Below, in pieces: positions 43,014-50,359 of a stretch of 64,000 nt of DNA. Every line of letters begins with the position of its first letter. Position 1 is the first letter of the stretch. Under the pieces are notes generated by a model that was given only the letters and a program-made list of their open reading frames with translations, had not been told where the DNA came from and ran no database searches. The DNA comes from Acidobacteriota bacterium. Its GTDB lineage: Bacteria > Acidobacteriota > Terriglobia > Bryobacterales > Bryobacteraceae. The translations under genes and the position numbers were made by a program. The DNA is taken from assembly GCA_018268935.1 (NCBI GenBank), contig JAFDVS010000077.1:107411-171410 (forward strand), given 5' to 3'.

Positions 43014-43831
43014 GGCAACTGTTCGTCGAGATAGACCAGTAGCGCGGATACGAACCGGTGGGTGTCATAGTAGTCTTTCCATGACAGTGAATCCCACACG
43101 TCGCGGCGAGAGTTGATGATCTGCCACGTATCCTGTGTCAACGAGTGCAAGCTCAGGACCGGGATGCCGGCGCGATGAAACACCGTTGAATCGGTATTTC
43201 CGACGGCGTCCACATTCACACCAGCAAACCCCAAGCGCATCGCCAGCGCGACATGTGCTCCCATTTTCATCAACTGTTTGCTCGAACTGTTCGGCCAGCA
43301 TTTGGTTGCACTCAAGCCGAGGGAGTCCATGGTGATGACGGCGGCAATACTTGTGCGTTCCGCCTTCTTCATCGAACTCAAGTATTCCTTTGATCCCCAG
43401 AGGCCCCGTTCCTCGGCGGCGAATCCGACAAAGTGAAAGCTGTGGCGCCGGGGTTTGGCCCGCATGAACTCGGCCAGGCTCGGCAACAGGATGGCGCCGG
43501 TCCAATTGTCGATCACTCCGTCGCCACCGGCGGAATCGTAGTGCGCTCCCACCACAATCCGGGTGGTGTTGGGAGTGTTCCCCGCCACGATGCAAATCAG
43601 GTTCGGTTCGCGCGAGCCGCTTACTTTTTGCTCCCGCAGGTCGGGGCAGCCGGTCTGCTCAAATAGCGCCCCTAAGCGCTGGAATCGTTCCTGGGTTTTG
43701 GGGTGGGCGAGTCGCAGGCGTTCCTGCAGCAGGCCCTCCGGGAGACTTTTGAATTCGACCCATTGGCCCTGAGAGAAGGCAATTGCCGCCACGAGGGGAG
43801 CCACGAGTCCCCACCTCACGACCGAGTACAT
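43010..43831 (-). CDS. Secreted M28-family zinc peptidase
   Basis: A 273-residue exported hydrolase (signal peptide VVRWGLVAPLVAAIAFS). Di-zinc ligands and catalytic residues of M28 aminopeptidases are visible in order: GAHYDS (His, Asp), DNWTGA (bridging Asp), AAEERGLWGS (catalytic Glu and ligand), MDSLG (Asp) and LHSLTQDT (His). It probably trims N-terminal residues or cyclises Gln in the periplasm. ATG 43831 is chosen over an in-frame TTG at 43837 because AAGGAG lies eight bases upstream. It is short for the family, so it is a single-domain enzyme without a PDZ or PA domain. Confidence 0.88.
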   Translation of the reverse strand: MYSVVRWGLVAPLVAAIAFSQGQWVEFKSLPEGLLQERLRLAHPKTQERFQRLGALFEQTGCPDLREQKVSGSREPNLICIVAGNTPNTTRIVVGAHYDSAGGDGVIDNWTGAILLPSLAEFMRAKPRRHSFHFVGFAAEERGLWGSKEYLSSMKKAERTSIAAVITMDSLGLSATKCWPNSSSKQLMKMGAHVALAMRLGFAGVNVDAVGNTDSTVFHRAGIPVLSLHSLTQDTWQIINSRRDVWDSLSWKDYYDTHRFVSALLVYLDEQLP

Positions 43832-43914
43832 AGGCAACGCTCCTTGCAGCCGGAAACGCCGACGCGGCTGTCTTACCCATTGTCTCAGGTATTCAGAGAT
43901 TCATCCCAAAAGGT

Positions 43915-44322
43915 CTAAAAATTTTGGAGAAGACGGACGCCCGTAGCGGACAGAGGGGGCGTTGGCAACGTGACCAGGACCAGGTCGTAATGAAGTGCCG
44001 TGGCGGCGGAGAGGCCGTCGACGAGGGAGAGCTTGTGGCCCTTTTCCTGGGCTAGGGCGGCGAGATTCGGCCAGGCGACGGCGATTTCCGCGGTTAACGG
44101 AATGAGGCGGTCGGGGTATTCGGTGGGGATGCGGCGGAGCCAGGCGGTGAGCGCCGGAGTGGCTGGTTTGCGGAGTTCCACGGCGGCCAGGACTTCAGCA
44201 AATACAAGGACGGAGATGTGGAGTTGGGTTGGTGGGGTCTGTTCGATCAGAGTGCGGAGTGTGGGGGAAGGTGTGCCATTGGCAATCGACTGTAGGGCAT
44301 CGGTGTGGAGGAGGTAGTTCAC
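43915..44322 (-). CDS. PIN-domain (VapC-like) toxin, probably catalytically impaired
   Basis: A 135-residue PIN-fold protein. Order and spacing match VapC: YLLHTDALQS at the start, LHISVLVFAEVLAAVE (Glu kept), LVDGLSAATALHYDL (Asp kept) and LVLVTLPTPPLSATGVRLLQNF at the end. Two usual acidic or active-site positions are altered: the first Asp of the LLDTN-type motif is His6, and the RNxxDF segment reads LPTPPL. With half the metal ligands gone, RNase activity is doubtful. It is coupled to the antitoxin gene by an ATGA overlap. Confidence 0.82.
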   Translation of the reverse strand: MNYLLHTDALQSIANGTPSPTLRTLIEQTPPTQLHISVLVFAEVLAAVELRKPATPALTAWLRRIPTEYPDRLIPLTAEIAVAWPNLAALAQEKGHKLSLVDGLSAATALHYDLVLVTLPTPPLSATGVRLLQNF

Positions 44323-44567
44323 AAGTTAAGGCCGGGAATGCGGCGGGCAATTTCGTTGATCTCGGGGGCCTTCGGCGCCGAGGCTGGTGGATGGAGGAGG
44401 AAGTCGGTGAAGGGTTTTCGCTGGGCAGAGAGCTGCTCGTAATGAGAGATAGAGAGGACGACGACGACGTCATGCCCGCGGCGGGAGATGAATTGAGGGC
44501 CGGAGGAGAGGGCGAGGTCGATGAGTTCGGAGAGTTTGTTTTTGGCGTCGGCGAGGGGCCACTTCAT
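44319..44567 (-). CDS. Phd/YefM-family antitoxin
   Basis: An 82-residue antitoxin. WPLADAKNKLSELIDLALSSG followed by PQFISRRGHDVVVVLSISHYEQL is the DNA-binding Phd/YefM fold, and the C-terminal LPFTDFLL-like stretch (KPFTDFLLHPP) is the toxin-neutralising segment. Such antitoxins bind the PIN toxin and repress their own promoter. The upstream sequence has TATAAT on the minus strand and two GCTAGATT repeats, suitable for autoregulation. It overlaps the toxin start by four bases. Confidence 0.88.
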   Translation of the reverse strand: MKWPLADAKNKLSELIDLALSSGPQFISRRGHDVVVVLSISHYEQLSAQRKPFTDFLLHPPASAPKAPEINEIARRIPGLNL

Positions 44568-44568
44568 A

Positions 44569-44588
44569 GCTAGATTGGCTAGATTATA
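44569..44588 (-). promoter_or_regulatory. Antitoxin promoter (-10 TATAAT) with two GCTAGATT repeats
   Basis: On the minus strand a perfect TATAAT occupies 44588-44583, placing transcription start about nine bases before the antitoxin ATG at 44567. The + strand shows GCTAGATT twice (44569-44576 and 44578-44585), nine bases apart and overlapping the -10, as expected for an autorepressed toxin-antitoxin operon. No good -35 is found. Confidence 0.55.
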
Positions 44589-44624
44589 GCATGAGTCCGT
44601 TCGGCTTGATTGTCGGGGAGTTCA

Positions 44625-44640
44625 TTTTCGCAAGCGAAAA
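44625..44640. repeat. Short inverted repeat TTTTCGC-AA-GCGAAAA
   Basis: A perfect seven-base inverted repeat lies in the 230-base gap between the toxin-antitoxin operon and the dcw promoter. It could be an operator, or a weak bidirectional hairpin insulating the two units. No gene is convincing in 44589-44799. Confidence 0.45.
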
Positions 44641-44730
44641 CCAATTAGGTGGGGTCCGTGAATGTTCAACCACTACAGATAGATGTTCTTGGAAGCTGAA
44701 GACAACACACAGCTTCCCTGAATATTCCTA

Positions 44731-44760
44731 TTGCAACCCACGAGGAAAGTATGGTCTAAT
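44731..44760 (+). promoter_or_regulatory. Candidate dcw promoter upstream of mraZ
   Basis: TTGCAA (44731-44736) and TCTAAT (44755-44760) are spaced by 18 bases. The predicted transcription start near 44767 lies upstream of the MraZ-box-like repeats and the mraZ start at 44800, the arrangement known in other bacteria. Confidence 0.5.
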
Positions 44761-44779
44761 CTGCCTAAGCGGTCAAAAG

Positions 44780-44792
44780 TGGACCGGTTGGG
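44780..44792 (+). promoter_or_regulatory. MraZ-box-like repeat TGGA-N5-TGGG
   Basis: TGGA (44780-44783) and TGGG (44789-44792) are separated by five bases, resembling the TGGG-N5 repeats bound by MraZ to repress its own operon. Only two units are seen where three or four are usual, so the call is tentative. Confidence 0.4.
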
Positions 44793-44799
44793 ATAGAAA

Positions 44800-45288
44800 A
44801 TGGATCAGTCTCCCCAAATGACGAAGGTGGTAAGAACCCCGCGAGGGATTCTGACCGCCAAGGTCGATGACAGGGGGAGATTGAAATTGCCGCAGGCATT
44901 GGTGACCTATTTGAGTGACCTCGGCGCGCAGGACGTGTTCATCACGTCGCTCGACCGTGTCACAGCTAAGATATACACCAACTCGGTTTGGGAACACAAC
45001 CGGGAAATTCTGGAAAACCTCACGGGCGAGTACAGCCAGTGGGGAAAAGACATTCTGTTCGTGGCGAACGATCTGGGAGAGGACGCAACGCTGGACGCTC
45101 AAGGCCGGCTGCTGATTCCGACGTCGCTGCGGAAGCTGATGAAGATGGAGAACGCGCAGGTTTGGCTGGAGACAGGGAAGGGCGTGATTACCTTCTACAA
45201 CGAAGACGTGTACAAGGCCAAGAGCGAACGCGCCCAGCACAACCTGCAGCAGAAGGTAGAACACGTGGAAGGGGCTGGGGTGAAGTAG
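44800..45288 (+). CDS. mraZ: MraZ transcriptional regulator of the dcw cluster
   Basis: A 162-residue protein with two MraZ/AbrB-like half domains, each with the D-x-x-G-R-L-x-x-P motif: VDDRGRLKLP near residue 25 and LDAQGRLLIP near residue 107. These assemble into ring-shaped oligomers that bind TGGG-type repeats upstream of their own operon. The ends (MDQSPQMTK and QQKVEHVEGAGVK) are extensions. ATG 44800 is used; ATG 44818 is possible. The two halves are somewhat diverged from model MraZ, but the position directly before rsmH makes the call secure. Confidence 0.87.
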   Translation: MDQSPQMTKVVRTPRGILTAKVDDRGRLKLPQALVTYLSDLGAQDVFITSLDRVTAKIYTNSVWEHNREILENLTGEYSQWGKDILFVANDLGEDATLDAQGRLLIPTSLRKLMKMENAQVWLETGKGVITFYNEDVYKAKSERAQHNLQQKVEHVEGAGVK

Positions 45289-45295
45289 TCCATGT

Positions 45296-46186
45296 ATGGA
45301 ACAGGAACACATCCCAGTTCTGAGTGCAGAAGTCATGGAGCACATGGCCGTGCGTCCGGATGGTCATTATATCGACGCGACGGCGGGGCTCGGAGGTCAT
45401 TTAGGGCAGATTGCCCAGCGGCTGGTGACCGGATTTGTGATCGCCAACGACAGGGATGGGGAGTCTCTGGAGATGGCGAAGAAGAACACGCTCCGATGGG
45501 CGGAACGGATCCGGTATCACCAGGGCCGTTTTTCGGAATTGCGACGGGCGTTGGAGACGTTCGGCTTGGAGAAAGTGGACGGACTCTTAGCGGATCTGGG
45601 AGTGAGCCGCTATCAACTGACGGACCCGGAGCGAGGGTTCTCCCTACAGGCCGATGGTCCTTTGGACATGCGAACCAATCGCACCGAGGGAACGACGGCC
45701 GGAGAGATAGTCAACTACACCGCCGAGAAGGCACTCGCCGATTTGATTTATCAACTTGGCGAAGAGAGGAGGGCGCGGAGAATAGCCAGAGCAATCGTCC
45801 GGTCGCGGCCGGTTCGCAGTACGTTGCATCTAGCTCGAATTGTGGAATCGGCCGCGCCCAGGACGGGGCGAATACACCCCGCCACGCAGACATTCATGGC
45901 GTTGCGCATTGCCGTGAACCAAGAGGTGGAGGAGTTGGAGGAGTTGATGAAGCTGGCGCCGGAGATTGTTGCGCCAGGGGGAAGGATTGTCGTGCTGACG
46001 TTCATGTCCAGTGAGGATAGGGTCGTGAAGCAGGCATTCCAACGTTTGGCTCGCGAGGGCCGGGCGCGGATATTGACCAAGCACGTCGTGAAACCGGCGT
46101 ATGAGGAGGTGCTTCAGAATCCAGCCTCACGCAGCAGCAAGCTGCGCTGCCTGGAAATGCTGGACGCATCGAGAGAGCAGGGATGA
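45296..46186 (+). CDS. rsmH: 16S rRNA (cytosine1402-N4)-methyltransferase RsmH
   Basis: A 296-residue SAM-dependent enzyme acting on C1402 of 16S rRNA. Signatures: HIPVLSAEVMEHM at the N-terminus, DATAGLGGHL (SAM loop), DGLLADLGVSRYQLTDPERGFS, GPLDMR, and RIHPATQTFMALRIAVNQEVEELE. Length and motif order match the family. It starts eight bases after mraZ ends and is followed by ftsL two bases later. Confidence 0.95.
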   Translation: MEQEHIPVLSAEVMEHMAVRPDGHYIDATAGLGGHLGQIAQRLVTGFVIANDRDGESLEMAKKNTLRWAERIRYHQGRFSELRRALETFGLEKVDGLLADLGVSRYQLTDPERGFSLQADGPLDMRTNRTEGTTAGEIVNYTAEKALADLIYQLGEERRARRIARAIVRSRPVRSTLHLARIVESAAPRTGRIHPATQTFMALRIAVNQEVEELEELMKLAPEIVAPGGRIVVLTFMSSEDRVVKQAFQRLAREGRARILTKHVVKPAYEEVLQNPASRSSKLRCLEMLDASREQG

Positions 46187-46187
46187 G

Positions 46188-46736
46188 ATGGCCACTCTGG
46201 CAACTTTTTTAGACCGCTTAACGGGGAGAGGCGGGGCCCAGGCCGTGACGCAGATGGGGCGTCCTGATACACATCGTGTATCGGGGAGCCGTCTGCGGCC
46301 CTTCCCAAACGACGACGTTTATTTGCATGTGAAGAGGATTGACAACAGCCGCGTGATTCGCGCCGACGATCCGCACACGCCTCGCGTGTGCTGGAAGATG
46401 ATCGGCGGAGTGTCGACGGCGGCGGTTCTGCTGATCGGGCTGTTACTGCCGAGCGGCTACCGTCTGATGGCAGGCTATCAACTGGAGGAACTGCGCAAAG
46501 AGCACGATCTGCTTTCGCGCCAGATCTCCGAACTGGAAACATCGGAAGCGAAGCTGCTGAGCCCGGAACGGCTGGCTGAACTGGCCAAGTTGCAGGACTT
46601 CGCGGATCCGGACCCGAGCCGGATTATCCACCTGGAAGGCAAGACGACGACCCCGGCGGTGCAGGCGGCGGCTGGTGCTGCCGTCGCGAAGGCCGCGCCC
46701 GCGGCTAACGCTGCTGTGGCGGAGTCGCAACAATAA
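46188..46736 (+). CDS. ftsL: FtsL-like cell division protein
   Basis: A 182-residue bitopic protein: a cytoplasmic N-terminal part of about 70 residues, one membrane helix (MIGGVSTAAVLLIGLLLPSG) and a periplasmic coiled coil (EELRKEHDLLSRQISELETSEAKLL), then a Pro/Ala-rich tail. Sequence similarity in FtsL is weak, so identification rests on topology, coiled coil and position between rsmH and ftsI. It would form a complex with FtsQ and FtsB. The long N-terminal region and Ala-rich tail make it longer than usual. The frame stays open upstream, but the ATG at 46188 follows the rsmH stop. Confidence 0.82.
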   Translation: MATLATFLDRLTGRGGAQAVTQMGRPDTHRVSGSRLRPFPNDDVYLHVKRIDNSRVIRADDPHTPRVCWKMIGGVSTAAVLLIGLLLPSGYRLMAGYQLEELRKEHDLLSRQISELETSEAKLLSPERLAELAKLQDFADPDPSRIIHLEGKTTTPAVQAAAGAAVAKAAPAANAAVAESQQ

Positions 46737-46746
46737 ACAACCTCTT

Positions 46747-46782
46747 CCGGCGGGACTTCCCCCACCCGCCGGGAATTCCCGG
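46747..46782 (+). repeat. Two overlapping, mutually exclusive hairpins between ftsL and ftsI
   Basis: CCGGCGGG (46747-46754) pairs with CCCGCCGG (46765-46772). The last four bases of that arm also belong to a perfect 14-bp palindrome CCGGGAATTCCCGG (46769-46782). The two structures cannot form together. They end 15 bases before the ftsI start codon and occupy the ribosome-entry region, so a regulatory or processing role is possible. There is no T tract. Confidence 0.6.
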
Positions 46783-46797
46783 AAAAGCAGGCTAACG

Positions 46798-48858
46798 ATG
46801 CAGGAACCCAGCGGCAAACAATACCCCGGGGGGCCGCACGAGCCCCAAGTCGACCACGGCGCCATCCGCAGGCTGCGGACACTGGCCCGTTTTGCCTTTG
46901 GTTGGGCGGGGCTGATTGTGCTGCGGCTCCTCTATTTGCAGATCTATTCCTACGACGATTATTCGCGCCTGGCGCAATCGCAGCAGGAAGCGGTGCGCGA
47001 GATCCCCGCCATGCGGGGGATGCTGCTGGACCGCAATGACGCGATTTTCGCCAAGAGCAACATGCTGCGGAGTGTAGTGGTAAATCCGATGCACGTACGC
47101 GATGTCGCGGTGACGGCGGAAGTTTTGGCGCGTGTGTTGACGGTGGACAGAACGGAACTGGAAAAGCGCATTCAGGAATCTCGCGATGCCGGGCGTGGCT
47201 TTTTGTGGGTGAAGCGCAAGATCAGCTTCGATGAAGGCGAGCGGGTGAAGCAGTTGAAGATGACCGGCATTGAGATCCGCGACGAGACGCAGCGCACTTA
47301 TCCCAAAGGCGAGTTGCTGGCGCACGTCATCGGCGGCAAGGATCACGAGGAAAAAGGAAACGCCGGTATCGAACTTGGATTGGACGAAGAACTGGATGGC
47401 ATTCCCGGCACGGTGCGCATGTTTCGCGACGTGACGCAGCATGGTTATGAATCCGTGGTGGAGACGGAACCGCTGCCGGGTAAGAACATCTGGCTGACGA
47501 TTGATGAGCGGCTGCAGTTCGTCGCCGAGCGCGAGTTGAAGGCCGCAGCGGAGGGTTGCCACTGCAAGAGCGGCAGCGTCGTGGTGCTGCACCCGGAAAC
47601 CGGCGACATTCTCGCCATGGCCAGCTTTCCCACATTCGACCCGAATACAACCCCCAATAACGAAGAAGAAATGAGCGCGCGGCTGAATCAGGCTATCGCG
47701 GCGCCGTTTGAGCCAGGCTCGGTGTTTAAGGTGATCACATTGTCGGCGGCGCTCGAGTCGACCCGGCTTGGTCCCGATTCACCGATCAACTGTCTGGGTG
47801 GAACGATCAATCTCTACGGCCGTGTCATTCACGAAGCCAAGCGCGGATTTGGTGTCATGCCGATGCGGATGGTGTTGGCGAAATCGTCTAACGTCGGGGC
47901 GATTCAAGTTGCGTTGCAGGTTGGCGTGAAGAATCTACACCACTATGTGAAGGCATTTGGGTTTGGCAAGCGTGTGGGATTGCCGCTGCCCGCCGAAGAG
48001 CCGGGGCAGGTGTTTGAGCCGCGCAAGTGGGGCAAGACGTCGATCGGCTCAGTGGCCATGGGACACGAAGTGACGACCACTACGATTCAATTGGCGCAGG
48101 CCGCTTCCGTAGTGGCCAATCACGGCAGACTGGTGAAGCCGCGCATCGTGCTGAAGCGGCAGCGTCCGGGCGAAGTTGTGGAGTGGGAACCGGTGGCTGC
48201 GCCGGTGGTGGTGATGAAGCCGGAAAATTCCGAGCGCATGAAGGACATGATGCATGACGTCGTTCTTCCCGGCGGCACCGGCTATCCGCGCGCGGATCTG
48301 GTGGGCTATACGGTGGGCGGGAAAACTGGCTCGGCACAGATTTACGACCACAAGTCGAAACAATACTCGCACAAATACAACGCGTCGTTTATCGGGATGG
48401 CGCCGCTGGGGGAACCGAAGGTGGTGATTGCCGTGACTCTCAATGGATCGCATGAGTACGGCGGCATCGTTGCTGCGCCGGTGTTTAAGGAAGTGGCGAC
48501 GGCTGCGCTGCGCATTCTGGATGTGCGCCATGACCGGGAATTGAAGCAGGTGGCGAAAGTGGAAGCGCCGGCGGAGGCAGCGAACGACGCCGCGGACGCC
48601 CCGCCACAGCCGATGCCGGAGGGCGCCATCGATCTGGGCGGGGACGGGACGCAATTGGTAGTGGCCCGCCATGAAGCAGCCGATGGAGCGCGGGTTCCGA
48701 ACCTGGTGGGGAAGACCAAACGTGATGTGTTGACGCTGACGGCGGCCTCAGGGATTCCGGTGGAAGCTCATGGCGCGGGCATCGCGAGGCGGCAGAACCC
48801 GCTGCCGGGTTCACTGCTTCGGCCCGGCGAACGATTGGTGATTCAGTTCAGCAGATAG
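46798..48858 (+). CDS. ftsI: Septal peptidoglycan transpeptidase FtsI (PBP3-like) with PASTA domain
   Basis: A 686-residue class B penicillin-binding protein. One N-terminal membrane helix (FAFGWAGLIVLRLLYLQIY), a dimerisation domain (REIPAMRGMLLDRNDAIFA), and the transpeptidase with SVFK (Ser308), SSN and KTG (Lys509). The C-terminal PASTA domain (ARVPNLVGKTKRDVLTL to the end) is uncommon in proteobacterial FtsI but usual in Gram-positive-like and acidobacterial forms. It cross-links septal peptidoglycan with FtsW. The start at 46798 is the first ATG after the intergenic hairpins; an open extension upstream overlaps ftsL and is rejected. Confidence 0.95.
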   Translation: MQEPSGKQYPGGPHEPQVDHGAIRRLRTLARFAFGWAGLIVLRLLYLQIYSYDDYSRLAQSQQEAVREIPAMRGMLLDRNDAIFAKSNMLRSVVVNPMHVRDVAVTAEVLARVLTVDRTELEKRIQESRDAGRGFLWVKRKISFDEGERVKQLKMTGIEIRDETQRTYPKGELLAHVIGGKDHEEKGNAGIELGLDEELDGIPGTVRMFRDVTQHGYESVVETEPLPGKNIWLTIDERLQFVAERELKAAAEGCHCKSGSVVVLHPETGDILAMASFPTFDPNTTPNNEEEMSARLNQAIAAPFEPGSVFKVITLSAALESTRLGPDSPINCLGGTINLYGRVIHEAKRGFGVMPMRMVLAKSSNVGAIQVALQVGVKNLHHYVKAFGFGKRVGLPLPAEEPGQVFEPRKWGKTSIGSVAMGHEVTTTTIQLAQAASVVANHGRLVKPRIVLKRQRPGEVVEWEPVAAPVVVMKPENSERMKDMMHDVVLPGGTGYPRADLVGYTVGGKTGSAQIYDHKSKQYSHKYNASFIGMAPLGEPKVVIAVTLNGSHEYGGIVAAPVFKEVATAALRILDVRHDRELKQVAKVEAPAEAANDAADAPPQPMPEGAIDLGGDGTQLVVARHEAADGARVPNLVGKTKRDVLTLTAASGIPVEAHGAGIARRQNPLPGSLLRPGERLVIQFSR

Positions 48859-48868
48859 AAGCACGTTG

Positions 48869-50359
48869 ATGAGACTGCAGCGCGTACTCGAATCGGAGTT
48901 GTTGGCGGCTCCGCTGGATCAAGCAGCGGCGGCGCTGGAAGTGTTGGGCTTGGAGTACGACTCGCGCAAAGTGGTTCCGGGGTGTTTGTTTTTCGCCTTC
49001 GCCGGCGCCAAAGTGGATGGCCGGCGGTTCGCCATGCAGGCGATGGAGAAAGGCGCGGTGGCGGTGGTGAGCGAACTGCCCGCTCCGGAAGGTTTCGAGG
49101 GCGTTTGGATTCGAGTGACGCACGGGCGGCGGGCGCTGGGCATGGCTTGCCGGAATTTGTATGGTGCTCCTGAGGACTCCGTTGCCATTACGGGAGTGAC
49201 CGGGACGAACGGGAAAACCACTACGGCGTTCCTGATTGACGCACTGCAGCGTCATGCCGGCGAAACAACGGCTCTATTGGGGACGATTGGGAATTGGATT
49301 GCCGGGACGTTTCATCCTACGGCGAATACGACAGCGGAATCACTGGATGTGTACTGGGTGATGCAGGCTTTGCGGGCAAGCGGCGGGCGTCGGGTGACCA
49401 TGGAGATCTCGTCGCACGCATTGGCGTTGGGCCGCACGTACGGAATTCCGCTGCACACTGCCGTGTTCACGAATCTGTCGCAGGATCACCTGGATTTTCA
49501 TACGGGCGGGATGGAGGAATACTTCCAGGCCAAGCACAAGCTGTTTGAAGCGAATGGGGCCGCGGCTCCTCAGTGGGCGGTGATCAATGCGGATGATGCT
49601 TACGGGCAGAGAATCACGCCAGCGGCCGGGACGAAGGTTCTTTCTTATGGTTTGAAGCCTGGCGCCTGTGTGCGCGCTGAGGATATCGAGACTGGATTCG
49701 ACGGGTTGCGCTTCCGGCTGGTGTACAACGGCCGGTCAGCGGCGGTGAGATCCCCGATGGTGGGCGAAATCAATGTGTATAACATCCTTGCGGCGAGCGC
49801 GGCGGGGATTTCCTACGGAATGGAGTTGGAGATGATTGCGGAGGCAGTAGCGGCATTCGAAGCAGTGCCAGGGCGTTTTGAACGGGTGAGTGCCGGACAG
49901 CCGTTTTTGATTCTGGTGGATTACGCGCATACGCCGGATGCGTTGCGGAATGCGATCCAGGCGGCGCGTTCGTTGAAGCCGGCGCGTGTGGTGACGCTGT
50001 TTGGCTGCGGCGGGGATCGCGACCGAACGAAGAGGCCGCTGATGGGTATGGCTGCCGGGGAACTGAGCGATTTTGTGGTGCTCACCTCGGATAATCCGCG
50101 TTCGGAGGATCCGCTGGACATTATCAATGACGCCATGGTGGGGCTGCGGCGTTTCGACACTCCGCATATTGTGGAGGCCGACCGGGCGCGCGCCATTCGC
50201 ATGGCGATTGGAGAAGCGCGGCCTGGCGATTGCCTGCTGATTGCAGGCAAAGGGCACGAGAATTACCAGGTGCTGCGCGATCAGACGGTGCATTTCGACG
50301 ATCGCGAAACAGCGCTAGCGATCCTGCGGGAATTTGGCTACCGCAAGGAGAAAGGATGA
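48869..50359 (+). CDS. murE: UDP-MurNAc-tripeptide synthetase MurE (meso-DAP type)
   Basis: A 496-residue cytoplasmic Mur ligase that adds the third residue of the stem peptide. The ATP loop TGTNGKTTT, NTTAESLDVYW and EISSHALALGR are present, and SDNPRSEDP contains the DNPR motif that selects meso-diaminopimelate, so the wall is DAP-type. The ATG at 48869 directly follows an in-frame TTG; either could be used. The stop overlaps the murF start (ATGA). Confidence 0.96.
   Translation: MRLQRVLESELLAAPLDQAAAALEVLGLEYDSRKVVPGCLFFAFAGAKVDGRRFAMQAMEKGAVAVVSELPAPEGFEGVWIRVTHGRRALGMACRNLYGAPEDSVAITGVTGTNGKTTTAFLIDALQRHAGETTALLGTIGNWIAGTFHPTANTTAESLDVYWVMQALRASGGRRVTMEISSHALALGRTYGIPLHTAVFTNLSQDHLDFHTGGMEEYFQAKHKLFEANGAAAPQWAVINADDAYGQRITPAAGTKVLSYGLKPGACVRAEDIETGFDGLRFRLVYNGRSAAVRSPMVGEINVYNILAASAAGISYGMELEMIAEAVAAFEAVPGRFERVSAGQPFLILVDYAHTPDALRNAIQAARSLKPARVVTLFGCGGDRDRTKRPLMGMAAGELSDFVVLTSDNPRSEDPLDIINDAMVGLRRFDTPHIVEADRARAIRMAIGEARPGDCLLIAGKGHENYQVLRDQTVHFDDRETALAILREFGYRKEKG

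Noticed and set aside
44591..44821. A 76-codon + strand frame before mraZ
   Set aside because: No ribosome site, no family resemblance, and it runs through the dcw promoter and the start of mraZ.
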